39,535 nt of DNA from an uncultured Gemmiger sp. Lineage in GTDB: Bacteria > Bacillota > Clostridia > Oscillospirales > Ruminococcaceae. Shown piece after piece: positions 30,537 through 39,126 of this stretch. The DNA lies in the NCBI GenBank assembly GCA_944388105.1, contig CALXHN010000013.1, positions 1-39,535 on the forward strand, read 5' to 3'. Numbering within the stretch: position 1 is the stretch's first letter; every line of letters starts with the position of its first letter. Below the pieces are notes generated by a model. That model did not search any database. It was given only the letters and a program-made list of their open reading frames with translations, and was not told where the DNA came from. Made by a program: the position numbers and the translations under genes.

Positions 30537-32312
30537 TTATTTTCTGCGGCGGCGATAGGTGCGTCCCCCGTCCTGGGCACGGCTGCGCAGGACCAGGACG
30601 GCCGCCGTCACACCGCCGACAAGCACCACACCGATGCCGATATACAGGGGCAGCATGCTGCTGGTCTGGCGCATCTCCTCCTGCTTTTCCAGGGTCTCGG
30701 GGTCAGGGGTGGGTTCCGGCGTGGGGCTGGGCGTGGGTGTGGGGGCCAGGGTCGGCGCGGGGGTGGTGTCCAGCAGACCGGCGGTGGGGTCCTGTACCGG
30801 GGCCGCCGTGGCCCGGGCCGTGGGGGCCGGGGTCGCCGTGGCCGGAGGCGCCGTGGGCGTGGGGACCGGGGTGGGGGTGGGATCATCCGGGCTGGTCACC
30901 GTGACCACCTGCGGGGTGGGCGTGGCCGCCGCCGGTGCCGGACTGGCCGTAGGCGTAGCGGCGGGCAGATCCTGCACGCAGGCCGCGGGAACGTTGGCCA
31001 CCGTCACTGCGGTGGAACCGGCATCCGCCGTGCCCACAAAGGTCAGGTTGCTGAGGTAGTAGGCCGGCTCCCCTGCCGCCATGGCAAAGGTATGCGAGCC
31101 GGCCGTCAGCCCCGCAATGGTCAGGCAGCCCTGGGCATCGGTGGCCGCGGTGCGGGCCGTGCCGTCCAGCAGGAAGCTGATCTGTTTGCCGGCGTAAGCC
31201 GCACCCAGCTGCACCACCGCATCATAGGTCCCGGCACCGACCGGCAGCAGGCGTCCCACACTGCCGCCCCGGGTCAGAATGGCCGTCAGGGTCTCGGCAT
31301 TCACATTCCGGGGCAGGGCGGTGATGGCGTCGGCCAGGGTCAGGGAGGCACTGCTCAGGTAATCGGTATACCCTGCCTCCGCATTCACACCGCATCGATC
31401 CAGCATGTCGGCGGGCAGGACCAGCAGCAGCGAACTCTGCTCATCCTGACCGTCCAGGCGGACGCCTTCCGCCTTTCCGGCATCGGTCAGCCAGACTTCC
31501 ACAAAGCGGGCTTCGTCGTCACTGGTCTGGTAGACGCCCCGCAGGCCGCTGACCTGCCAGAATCCGCCGTAGTTTTCGCCGGTGCTGTCGTGCATGTCCT
31601 GCAGACCGAGGGTGAGGATCTCATACAGCTTTTTGGGGGAGACCTGCACCATAGCCAGAACGGTATTTTCGTCCACACAGGCAGCGGCCTGAGTGAGGCT
31701 TGTTCCCGCCGCCACATTGCCGGTCAGGCTGGCGCCGTCAACCAGTGCTGCCACCGGCAGGCCGCGCAGACCGTCCGCGACCTCGCCGGTCTGCTGCCCC
31801 AGCCATGCTGCGGCAGCGTTGGCAGCGGCGTCTGCGGCAAGGTCACCGAAGTTGGTTTCTTCCCGGTTGGCGGGACGCAGGGTTGTCCCCGCCGTCAGGT
31901 CCACGCTGGCCCACTGCTGCACCGTCACGGTGCTTTCGGCCGGCGTTTCTGCCGAGAGTGCCTGGGCGGTATCCGGCGGATAGCCCACGCCGGTCTGCAC
32001 ACTTCCCTGCATCCAGGAGGCGGGGAAGGAAGTCCAGGCGGTTTCCGGAGTCACCCGCAGGGGATTGGCGTTCTCCGGGGTGGCCGTTTCCGCGGTGGCG
32101 CTCTCCATGGTGGCGGCCTCGTCCGTGCCCTCTTCCTTTTCGGCGCCGGTGATCAGCCGGACAAGGTCCCCCAGCACGGGGACTTCCAGCAGGTTTTGAA
32201 ACCAGCCTCCCTTGCCGCTGTCGGCGGAAGCCGCCAGCGCTGGGACCGGGGCCGCACAAAAGACGGTGGCCGCCAGCAGCAGGCTGGTCATACGCAGTTT
32301 CCAGTTGGTCAT
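30537..32312 (-). CDS. Surface protein with only the 5'-nucleotidase C-terminal domain
   Basis: The 591-residue protein has a signal peptide (1 to about 27, ending ALA-AS), then RPANREETNFGDLAADA..., VDGASLTGNVAAGTSLTQ and MVQVSPKKLYEILTLGLQDM. These correspond to the substrate-specificity domain of 5'-nucleotidases (PF02872: ETNLGNL..., LPF..., L.G..L...LE). The metallophosphatase domain that normally precedes it is absent. Next comes a carbohydrate-binding-like region (about 335-450), a long Thr/Pro/Ala repeat region (about 460-545, TPTPxPT), one membrane helix (LPLYIGIGVVLVGGVTAAVLVL) and a basic tail, RTYRRRRK. The start at 32312 follows AAAGGAGGGA. Probably binding or structural rather than catalytic. 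Confidence 0.72.
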   Translation of the reverse strand: MTNWKLRMTSLLLAATVFCAAPVPALAASADSGKGGWFQNLLEVPVLGDLVRLITGAEKEEGTDEAATMESATAETATPENANPLRVTPETAWTSFPASWMQGSVQTGVGYPPDTAQALSAETPAESTVTVQQWASVDLTAGTTLRPANREETNFGDLAADAAANAAAAWLGQQTGEVADGLRGLPVAALVDGASLTGNVAAGTSLTQAAACVDENTVLAMVQVSPKKLYEILTLGLQDMHDSTGENYGGFWQVSGLRGVYQTSDDEARFVEVWLTDAGKAEGVRLDGQDEQSSLLLVLPADMLDRCGVNAEAGYTDYLSSASLTLADAITALPRNVNAETLTAILTRGGSVGRLLPVGAGTYDAVVQLGAAYAGKQISFLLDGTARTAATDAQGCLTIAGLTAGSHTFAMAAGEPAYYLSNLTFVGTADAGSTAVTVANVPAACVQDLPAATPTASPAPAAATPTPQVVTVTSPDDPTPTPVPTPTAPPATATPAPTARATAAPVQDPTAGLLDTTPAPTLAPTPTPSPTPEPTPDPETLEKQEEMRQTSSMLPLYIGIGVVLVGGVTAAVLVLRSRAQDGGRTYRRRRK

Positions 32313-32370
32313 CAGGGTCCCTCCTTTGGATTTGATCTTCCTGTATAATTGAGAACGAATCTTCCCCAAA

Positions 32371-32412
32371 AAACAAAAAACGGGGCGCGCGCTTTGGCTC
32401 GCGCGTGCCCCG
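32371..32412 (-). terminator. Terminator after the PrsA-like lipoprotein gene
   Basis: On the minus strand CGGGGC (32412-32407) and GCCCCG (32386-32381) close a GC-rich stem with GCGCG/CGCGC inside, followed by TTTTTTG. Confidence 0.85.
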
Positions 32413-32417
32413 CTGTT

Positions 32418-33554
32418 TTATGCGGTTGTCTTGATTTTCGAGGCCTTGTAGGTGTTCATGGCCGAGGTATCCAGGTTCTGTTCCATGGCCGCACCGTCGG
32501 CGTAGAACTGGGCTTCCAGCTCCTCTTTCTTGAGCAGGCTGAGCAGGTCGTAGTTGGTCTTGAAGTTTTCCAGGGTATCGGCATCCAGAGGATTCACGTC
32601 GCACATGACGCCGATGCTCATGCCCAGGTCCACGGTGGTCCACACGCCCTTGCCGGCTGCATCCAGGGCATCGGTGAGGGTGGTGCCGTAGCTCTTCAGG
32701 GTATCGGGGGTGAGCAGCTGGCTGCCCACATAATAAGCGCCCATACCGGATTCCGGCGTGGCGCCCAGGGCTTCGATGGCCTGGGGCACATACTGGTCGG
32801 CGGCTTCATACATGGAGGTGAAGCGCTCGCTGCGGCCACTTTCGGAGGTAGCCCATTCATTCAGGGTGGCGGCGCATTCCTCCGCCAGGGCCTTGATCTG
32901 GGTGCTCTGGTCTTCGTCCGCGAAGGCATAGGAGGCGGAATCATACAGCGGCAGCTGCACCACATCCACATACCGGCATTCGTTGTTCAGGAAATCCAGG
33001 TAGTCTTCGTCGGTGACCGGGGTCTGGCCGTTCGCACCGTAAAGCAGTTCCAGGCAGGCGTCGGCCTTGGCACTGTTCAGCTCATACAGTTCCAGGGTGG
33101 CCTGACTGATGCCGTTGGCCTTGTACACATCCCCGTCGGATTCCCACATGGAGGCAGCGGTGTCGGCTGCTTCGGAGGTGGCGGCGTCTTCCAGGGTGGC
33201 GCCCAGCTCGGCAAACTTGGTCTCCACCGCCGCATAATACTGCAGGCTGCGCAGGGTCAGGCGCTGGAGGTAATCGGCGCCGTCGGTGGTGACTTCCTCA
33301 TCCCCGATGGTGCCGGTGCATTCGGCCTTGAGCACCGCCTTCACGTTGTCGGCGGTCTCTCCGGTGGCCAGGTCGGCCAGGTCAGAGACGGTCTGATAGG
33401 CGTTGTACTGCGCCAGCAGGTAGATGCCGGCCGGGATCTCCACACCGCCGATGGTGCCCACCGTGGCGGGGGTGCTGATGGTGCAGCCGGTCACGCCCAG
33501 CAGCATGGCCAGGGCCAGCCCCAGGCTGAGGAATCTTGCATGTAAGGACTTCAT
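32418..33554 (-). CDS. PrsA/SurA-like lipoprotein next to mfd
   Basis: The 378-residue protein has a lipoprotein signal (MKSLHARFLSLGLALAMLLGVTGC, lipidated Cys24). Then GTIGGVEIPAGIYLLAQYNAYQ resembles the SurA/PrsA N-terminal chaperone segment, and a long helical region rich in Ala, Glu and Thr follows. A lipoprotein foldase of this kind commonly follows mfd in clostridia, as here. I do not see a clear parvulin domain, so peptidyl-prolyl isomerase activity is uncertain. The ATG at 33554 lies about 12 nt after GGAG, rather far. It has its own promoter (33613-33641). Confidence 0.65.
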   Translation of the reverse strand: MKSLHARFLSLGLALAMLLGVTGCTISTPATVGTIGGVEIPAGIYLLAQYNAYQTVSDLADLATGETADNVKAVLKAECTGTIGDEEVTTDGADYLQRLTLRSLQYYAAVETKFAELGATLEDAATSEAADTAASMWESDGDVYKANGISQATLELYELNSAKADACLELLYGANGQTPVTDEDYLDFLNNECRYVDVVQLPLYDSASYAFADEDQSTQIKALAEECAATLNEWATSESGRSERFTSMYEAADQYVPQAIEALGATPESGMGAYYVGSQLLTPDTLKSYGTTLTDALDAAGKGVWTTVDLGMSIGVMCDVNPLDADTLENFKTNYDLLSLLKKEELEAQFYADGAAMEQNLDTSAMNTYKASKIKTTA

Positions 33555-33612
33555 ATACGATAAACGCTCCTTTATACCTTTCGCTTGCGCTCCGCGGCGC
33601 ATATATGAAGTG

Positions 33613-33641
33613 ATTATACCGCTTTTTGGACTTCTTTGCAA
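33613..33641 (-). promoter_or_regulatory. Promoter of the PrsA-like gene
   Basis: TTGCAA (33641-33636), a 17-bp spacer and TATAAT (33618-33613) on the minus strand, between mfd and the lipoprotein gene. Confidence 0.75.
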
Positions 33642-33686
33642 GCAAAAGGGACTTTGGAACGCTCAGCTTTCACAAAAACGGCATAT

Positions 33687-36600
33687 TCATCCCTTGGCAC
33701 CGGGCAGAAGGGCTACCCCGTCCCGCAGAATGACCAGAGGGTCCTCCCCTTTCAGCACATGCAGGCTGACGTAAGGCCGGCCCACCGCACTGTACAGGAC
33801 CCGGTGCGGCATGGCGTCCATCAGCGGGCCCAGCTGCGCCGGTCCCACCACATCGGAGTACAGGATCAGATCGTCGCCCTTTTGTACGATCTCCACAATG
33901 CCTGCCCGGGCAGCGGTGACGCGCACCAGCGAGACATCCACCAGGCTCTGCACGCACTTGGGCGGATCGCCGTAGCGGTCGATGAGTTCGTCCAGCACGT
34001 CCTCGGCCCCCGCGGCATCCTCGATGGCCGCAATGCGCTTGTACGCTTCGATGCGGCCTGCCGCATCGGGAATGTAGGTTTCGGGCAGGTAGGCATCGGC
34101 GGTCACATCCACCAGGCAATCGCTCTTGTCCGGTTCCGGAGGGCGCCCCTTGGCGGCGGCAATGGCCTGGTTCAGCATCTTGACATACAGTTCGTAGCCC
34201 ACGGCTTCCATATGACCGTGCTGGCTGTGTCCCAGCAGGCTGCCGGCGCCCCGGATCTGCAGGTCACGCATGGCAATGCGGAAGCCGGACCCGAACGCGG
34301 TGAATTCCCGGATGGCCGAAAGGCGTTTGGCGGCGATTTCGGTCAGAACCGCATCCCGCCGGAAGGTGAAGTAGGCATACGCCTTGCGGGAGGAACGGCC
34401 CACCCGGCCGCGGATCTGGTACAGCTGGGAAAGGCCCATGCGGTCGGCATTCTCGATGACCAGGGTGTTGCAGTTGCGCACGTCCACACCGGTTTCGATG
34501 AGGGTGGTGCAGACCAGGATGTCGATCTCGTTGTCCAGCAGCTGGCGCCACACCACCGAGATCTGTTCCTCGGTCATCTTGCCGTGGGCAATGCCGATGC
34601 GGGCCCCGGGCGCCATCTTGCCCACCCGGGCGGCACATTGTTCGATGTCGTCCACCCGGTTGTGCAGATAGTAGACCTGCCCGCCCCGGGCCAGCTCCTT
34701 GCGGATGGCTTCCGAAAGGATGCCTTCGTCGTATTCCAGCACATAGGTCTCCACCGGCTGGCGCTCAATGGGCGGCTGCTCGATGGTGGACATATCCCGG
34801 ATCCCGGACAAGGCCATATTCAGGGTGCGGGGAATGGGCGTAGCGGACAGGGTGAGCACGTCCACCCCCACAAAGTTTTCCTTGAGTTTTTCCTTGTGCT
34901 TGACGCCGAAACGCTGCTCTTCATCAATGATGAGCAGGCCCAGGTCCTTGAATTTCACGTCGTCGGACAGCAGGCGGTGGGTGCCCACCACAATATCCAC
35001 GGTGCCGTCCCGGAGTCCCCGCAGAGTCTCCTTCTGTTCCCGGGCGCTGCGGTAGCGGGAGAGCAGGCCGATGCGGATGGGAAACGCCTCCATGCGGGCC
35101 ATGGCGGTGTTGAAATGCTGCCAGGCCAGGATGGTGGTGGGGGCCAGAATGGCACATTGCTTGCCGCCCATAACGCACTTGAAGGCAGCCCGCAGGGCCA
35201 CCTCGGTCTTGCCCACGCCCACGTCGCCGCAGAGCAGCCGGTCCATGGGCCAGGGCTGTTCCATATCGTGTTTGATCTCGGCGGTGCTGGTCAGCTGGTC
35301 GGGGGTCTCATCGTAGGCAAAGCGCTGTTCAAAGTCTCCCTGCCAAGTGTCGTCACAGGGGAAGGCATAGCCGTGGGCCTGCTTGCGTCGGGCATAGAGC
35401 TCAATGAGTTCTTTGGCCATGGCTTCGGTGGCGGCCCGCACCTTTTTGCGGGTCTTGGCCCATTCCCCGCCGCCCAGGCGGTTGAGCTTGACGTTTTCCG
35501 CATCGCCGGGGGCCGTATACCGGGAGAGCAGGTCCAGCTGGGTGACCGGCACATACAGGGCATCTCCCTTGGCGTACTCGATGCGCAGATAGTCCTTGAT
35601 GACCCCCTGCACCTCCATGCGCCGGATGCCCGCATAGCGGCCGATGCCGTGGTTCTGGTGCACCACCAGGTCACCGGGGGTGATATCGGTGAGGCTGTCC
35701 AGCGCATCCTTGTTCCGTCGGATTTTCCGTTTTGCGGTGCCGCTCTGGCCGAAGGCACGGGCGGTCAGCAGCGCATATTTGGCAAAAGGCAGTTCACATC
35801 CGGCAGACAGCTGACCGGGCAGCACCTGCACCAGGCCGGGAGCGGCCGGGGTGTCCGGGTCGGTGGAGACCGTGCATCCCCTTCCCCGCAGGTCCTGGGC
35901 CAGACCGGCCACGGCGCGGGCGGTACCGGCCAGAACGGTGACCCCAAACCCGCGGCTGCGCAGGGGTTCCAGCTCCTCCCACAGAGCCGCCACCTCCCCG
36001 TTCCAGGAAGGCAGGTTGTGGGCGGGTGCATTGATGATCTCCTTCAGGGGCTGGTCCGGAATGCTGCGGGCAAAATTTTCGGCCAGCAGGGTGCGGCATT
36101 GTCCGGTTCTGCTCCACAGCCAGCCCGCATCGGCATACAGGTGATCCAGGCCCGCACAAAGAACGCCGTCCTCAAACAGGGCGGAAAACTCCTCGCCCCG
36201 GCGATAGTTGGCGGCGCGTTCGGCCTCCCGCACCGAGGCGGGTTCCTCCACGCAGAGCAGCGGGTCCTCAAAATAATCCAGCAGCGTGGCGGGCTGGGGA
36301 TACCGCACATTCAGGTACTTGTCCATGGAGACCGGCAGGATCCCCGCATCCAGCTGGGCCAGATCGGGCGCCATGACCTGTTCCATGGCGGCGCGTTTTT
36401 TTCCGCGCTGGCGTTTCCAGTAAGCGCGCAGGGCTTCGGCCGCCTGGGCCGTGGCACCGAAAAGCACCTCCCGGGCGGGGCTGAGGTAGATCTTTTCCAC
36501 CGGCTCATCCCGGCGCTGGGTGGACAGATCGAAGCTGTTCATGGTATCGATCTCATCCCCCCAGAATTCCACACGCACGGGGGATTTCATCTCGGGCGTG

Positions 36601-37136
36601 TACAGGTCCAGGATATCCCCGCGGATGGAAAACTGGCCCGGGCCTTCCACCCGGTCCCGGCGCACATAGCCTGCATCCAGCAGCATGGTGTTCAGTTCCT
36701 CCCGGGGAAGGGTGTCCCCGGGGCGCAGGGTGCGGGTATTGCGGCAGAAATCCTCTTTCGGGGTGGTGAACTGGGTCAGCCCCTCAACAGGCACGCAGAC
36801 GGCCTGCAGGCGGCCGCCCACCAGGTCGCCCAGCACAGCCAGACGGCGGTACTCGTATTCCCGGGCGGTCCCCTCAATGGGGCGCAGCACATAGTCCCGG
36901 GCCGGGAACACCGCGGCCGGCACTCCTAGCGTGTTCAGGTCGGCGGCAAAGCGGGTGGCCTCGGCTTCGCCGGGGGTGACCACACACAGCGGGCGGTCCA
37001 GTTCCCGGGAAAGGGCCGCGTACACCTGGGCCCTGCCGGCGGCCGGCAGACCGAAAAGCGCACTGGCCCCCTTGCCGGACAGCGCATTGATGAGTTTTTT
37101 ATGTTCCTGTGTTTGCTGGAAAAGTTCGTAAAACAT
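33687..37136 (-). CDS. mfd: Transcription-repair coupling factor
   Basis: Mfd removes RNA polymerase stalled at DNA lesions and recruits UvrA. The 1149-residue protein has the full domain order: UvrB-like N-terminal part (about 1-350, with [13 protein letters not shown] and [21 protein letters not shown]); the RNA-polymerase interaction domain (about 480-555, [22 protein letters not shown]); the helicase domains with Walker [18 protein letters not shown] near 635-650, [15 protein letters not shown] near 735 and [52 protein letters not shown]; and the C-terminal domain after 1000. The ribosome-binding site is weak, and a small ORF overlaps its start, so coupling to upstream translation is possible. 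Confidence 0.97.
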   Translation of the reverse strand: MFYELFQQTQEHKKLINALSGKGASALFGLPAAGRAQVYAALSRELDRPLCVVTPGEAEATRFAADLNTLGVPAAVFPARDYVLRPIEGTAREYEYRRLAVLGDLVGGRLQAVCVPVEGLTQFTTPKEDFCRNTRTLRPGDTLPREELNTMLLDAGYVRRDRVEGPGQFSIRGDILDLYTPEMKSPVRVEFWGDEIDTMNSFDLSTQRRDEPVEKIYLSPAREVLFGATAQAAEALRAYWKRQRGKKRAAMEQVMAPDLAQLDAGILPVSMDKYLNVRYPQPATLLDYFEDPLLCVEEPASVREAERAANYRRGEEFSALFEDGVLCAGLDHLYADAGWLWSRTGQCRTLLAENFARSIPDQPLKEIINAPAHNLPSWNGEVAALWEELEPLRSRGFGVTVLAGTARAVAGLAQDLRGRGCTVSTDPDTPAAPGLVQVLPGQLSAGCELPFAKYALLTARAFGQSGTAKRKIRRNKDALDSLTDITPGDLVVHQNHGIGRYAGIRRMEVQGVIKDYLRIEYAKGDALYVPVTQLDLLSRYTAPGDAENVKLNRLGGGEWAKTRKKVRAATEAMAKELIELYARRKQAHGYAFPCDDTWQGDFEQRFAYDETPDQLTSTAEIKHDMEQPWPMDRLLCGDVGVGKTEVALRAAFKCVMGGKQCAILAPTTILAWQHFNTAMARMEAFPIRIGLLSRYRSAREQKETLRGLRDGTVDIVVGTHRLLSDDVKFKDLGLLIIDEEQRFGVKHKEKLKENFVGVDVLTLSATPIPRTLNMALSGIRDMSTIEQPPIERQPVETYVLEYDEGILSEAIRKELARGGQVYYLHNRVDDIEQCAARVGKMAPGARIGIAHGKMTEEQISVVWRQLLDNEIDILVCTTLIETGVDVRNCNTLVIENADRMGLSQLYQIRGRVGRSSRKAYAYFTFRRDAVLTEIAAKRLSAIREFTAFGSGFRIAMRDLQIRGAGSLLGHSQHGHMEAVGYELYVKMLNQAIAAAKGRPPEPDKSDCLVDVTADAYLPETYIPDAAGRIEAYKRIAAIEDAAGAEDVLDELIDRYGDPPKCVQSLVDVSLVRVTAARAGIVEIVQKGDDLILYSDVVGPAQLGPLMDAMPHRVLYSAVGRPYVSLHVLKGEDPLVILRDGVALLPGAKG

Positions 37137-37263
37137 AGAAGCAACCCATTTTCAGAAATATGAAATCCATCCTGCGGCAGATGCCGTCGATGGGCGTATA
37201 CCCAAAAATCCCGGCCACCACGGCGGCGGCCAGGATCAGGAAAACAGAGTTGTATGTGCCCAC
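37099..37263 (-). CDS. Possible small membrane peptide between pth and mfd
   Basis: A GTG-started frame of 54 codons begins 10 bp after the pth stop and ends 38 bp inside mfd. It has one hydrophobic segment, NSVFLILAAAVVAGIFGY (about 5-22), and then a mixed stretch. The ribosome-binding site is poor (AGGCGGG). It could be a real small membrane protein that carries ribosomes to the weak mfd start, or chance. No family recognised. Confidence 0.3.
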   Translation of the reverse strand: MGTYNSVFLILAAAVVAGIFGYTPIDGICRRMDFIFLKMGCFYVLRTFPANTGT

Positions 37264-37273
37264 GGCCCGCCTG

Positions 37274-37867
37274 TCAATGGTTGCAGCGGTTCTGGGCCTC
37301 GCCCAGCTTGCCATCCATGATCAGGCGGCAGGCGGTTTCAATATCAGGATAACGGTCGGTCATGGCCTTGGCCGCTTCCGGGGGAAACTTGCCCAGTACC
37401 CAGGCGGCCAGATCATATTCGGGATGGGGCTTGGCACCTACGCCGATGCGCACCCGGGGGAAGTCCTCCCCGCCCAGGCTCTGGATGATGCTCTTCAGGC
37501 CGTTATGCCCGCCGGCAGAGCCGCTGGCACGGATGCGCAGGTGACCGGGTTCCTGGGTGATGTCATCGCACAGGACGATCACATGGTCATGGGGGATCTT
37601 GTAAAACTGGGCCGCCGGGGCAATGCTCTGGCCGCTCAGGTTCATATATGTCAGAGGTTTGAGCAGCATGACCTTGTGGTCTCCCACCGTGGTCACACCG
37701 TACAGCCCCTGCCACTTGGATTTGGCAATATCGCATTTCCACTGTGCGGCCAGATAGTCCAGGGCCGCAAATCCGGCGTTGTGGCGGGTGCCTTCATATT
37801 TGGATTCCGGGTTGCCCAGACCGGCAATCAGCCAATCTGCCCCGGAAGTGTTGCTGAAAAATGACAT
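37274..37867 (-). CDS. pth: Peptidyl-tRNA hydrolase
   Basis: Pth recycles peptidyl-tRNAs released from stalled ribosomes. The 197-residue protein has LIAGLGNPESKYEGTRHNAGFAALD (catalytic His in GTRHN), LLKPLTYMNLSGQSIAP, DDITQEPGHLRIRASGSAGGHNGLKSIIQSLG and FPRVRIGVGAKPHPEYDLAAWVLGKF. The ATG at 37867 lies 14 nt after AAAGGAG, but GAAGAA and TTCTT between them can form a small hairpin that shortens the effective distance. The pth-mfd order is the standard Firmicute arrangement. Confidence 0.95.
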   Translation of the reverse strand: MSFFSNTSGADWLIAGLGNPESKYEGTRHNAGFAALDYLAAQWKCDIAKSKWQGLYGVTTVGDHKVMLLKPLTYMNLSGQSIAPAAQFYKIPHDHVIVLCDDITQEPGHLRIRASGSAGGHNGLKSIIQSLGGEDFPRVRIGVGAKPHPEYDLAAWVLGKFPPEAAKAMTDRYPDIETACRLIMDGKLGEAQNRCNH

Positions 37868-37965
37868 AAAGAAGGGTTCTTCTCCTTTGGATATAATACC
37901 GTTTTTTCCGGCTGCGGTTCGCCACCACACCCGGTACGCCCCGGCGAATCCCGCCGCACGGCAAC

Positions 37966-37971
37966 ATTATA
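37966..37971 (-). promoter_or_regulatory. Probable -10 box for pth-mfd
   Basis: TATTATAATG on the minus strand (TATAAT at 37971-37966) lies just after the GlmU-like gene stop and about 100 bp before pth. No good -35 is seen. A second AT-rich box, TATTAT at 37898-37893, lies nearer pth. Confidence 0.4.
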
Positions 37972-37988
37972 ATAAGAACAGGGCGGGT

Positions 37989-38720
37989 TCAGCCTTTCTT
38001 TTCGGCTTCCAGCTTCTGCTTCTTGGCAATGTACTTCTGCAGCTTTCGTTCGCCCCAGGACGGCACATTGGCCTGTTTGGCGCGCTCGATACCCAGCGCG
38101 CCTTCCGGCACGTCCCTGCCGATGGTGGAACCGGCTGCCGTAAAGGCATGGTCCCCCACCGTGACCGGTGCCACCAGGTTGGTGTTGCAGCCAATAAAGC
38201 AGTAATCGCCGATGGTGGTGTGGAACTTGTCCTCGCCGTCATAGTTGCAGGTGACGGTGCCACAGCCGAAGTTGCAGTACTTGCCCACGGTGGCATCGCC
38301 GATGTAGGTCAGGTGGCTGACGGTGTTGCCCTCGGCAAAATCGGCATTCTTGGTCTCCACATAGGCTCCCAGGTGGACCCCCTCCCCTGTCCGGGTTCCG
38401 GTGCGCACATGGGTAAAGGGACCGATCTTGTTATTGGGTCCCAGGGCGCTGTCATAGCACTGGCTGGCGTTGACGGTGGAGTTCTGTCCTACCGTTGTGT
38501 TTTCCAGAAGGGTGTTGGGGCCGATGACGCAGCCAGACTCAATGACCGTGTTGCCCTGCAGGATGCAGCCGGGCAGAATGGTGACCCCGGGAGCAATGAT
38601 CACCTCCGGGTCGATATATACGTCGTCGCTGATGAACTCGACGCCGTTTTCCAGGTGTTTCTGGAATGTTTCGGCAAACCGCTGCTTGGCAGCCAGATAG
38701 TTTTCTCTTGCAGAAGCCAT
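37989..38720 (-). CDS. GlmU C-terminal-type acetyltransferase (left-handed beta helix) without the uridyltransferase domain
   Basis: The 243-residue protein matches only the C-terminal half of GlmU, which acetylates glucosamine-1-phosphate with acetyl-CoA. It begins in the region equal to the GlmU linker (AAKQRFAETFQKHLENGVEFISDDVYIDPEVII). It then has hexapeptide repeats and the active-site stretch GEGVHLGAYVETKNADFAEGN, VSHLTYIGDATVG (catalytic His of E. coli H363), FGCGTVTCNYDGEDKFHTTIG, and IGCNTNLVAPVTVGDHAFTAAGSTI, ending VPSWGERKLQKYI. The ATG at 38720 follows AAGGAGGG, so it is not a truncated gene fragment. A separate uridyltransferase must be encoded elsewhere if this acts in UDP-GlcNAc synthesis. 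Confidence 0.85.
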   Translation of the reverse strand: MASARENYLAAKQRFAETFQKHLENGVEFISDDVYIDPEVIIAPGVTILPGCILQGNTVIESGCVIGPNTLLENTTVGQNSTVNASQCYDSALGPNNKIGPFTHVRTGTRTGEGVHLGAYVETKNADFAEGNTVSHLTYIGDATVGKYCNFGCGTVTCNYDGEDKFHTTIGDYCFIGCNTNLVAPVTVGDHAFTAAGSTIGRDVPEGALGIERAKQANVPSWGERKLQKYIAKKQKLEAEKKG

Positions 38721-38816
38721 GACAAAGGCCCTCCTTATAAATGTCGGCCATACAGGCAATCACAAACGAATCCGCCCGCAGGCGGCGCGGCGGCAGCACA
38801 ATGCTCCGCGGCTTCC

Positions 38817-38845
38817 ATTATAGCAGACGCCGCGGCAAATGAAAA
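38817..38845 (-). promoter_or_regulatory. Promoter of the GlmU-like gene
   Basis: TTTTCA (38845-38840), a 17-bp spacer and TATAAT (38822-38817) on the minus strand. Confidence 0.55.
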
Positions 38846-38849
38846 GTAA

Positions 38850-39034
38850 GACTGACCCTCGCTTGCGGCATGGGAACAGCCCTGCGGAAAACTTTTTTCG
38901 AACTTTCCGCCCATTATAATTTACCTCATTTTTGGGCAAATTGCAAGAGAAACACGCAAAAATTTCGTCACTTTTTCAGTCAAAGCATTGCGCATTTTTT
39001 TAACAATCTACTGGTAATTCGGAGTTCGGTCTGT
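38850..39034. other. AT-rich intergenic region before ppdK, no gene seen
   Basis: The 38721-39126 interval holds the GlmU-like promoter, this AT-rich segment and the ppdK promoter. ATTATAAT at 38913-38920 provides -10-like boxes on both strands, the minus one with TTTGCC 16 bp away (38940-38935). No ORF with a ribosome-binding site is present. Confidence 0.5.
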
Positions 39035-39040
39035 TATAAT
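39012..39040 (+). promoter_or_regulatory. Extended -10 promoter of ppdK
   Basis: TGTTATAAT (TATAAT at 39035-39040) is an extended -10; the -35 position reads TGGTAA (39012-39017) at 17 bp. The leader is about 80 nt. Confidence 0.65.
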
Positions 39041-39069
39041 GGACTTTGCAATAAGTCCATGACTTTGCA
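39041..39069 (+). repeat. Hairpin and direct repeat at the ppdK transcript start
   Basis: GGACTT (39041-39046) and AAGTCC (39053-39058) form a 6-bp stem. GACTTTGCA occurs twice (39042-39050 and 39061-39069). Both lie at the predicted 5' end of the message. Confidence 0.4.
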
Positions 39070-39126
39070 GGCGTGTGCCATGGGTATGCGCCGGGAAGAA
39101 ACCGTAGTACATATGGAGGTAAGATA

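Noticed and set aside
33636-36929. Plus-strand frame of 1097 codons antisense to mfd
   Set aside because: mfd on the other strand is unmistakable. The plus frame has no recognisable domain or ribosome-binding site and a low-information composition.
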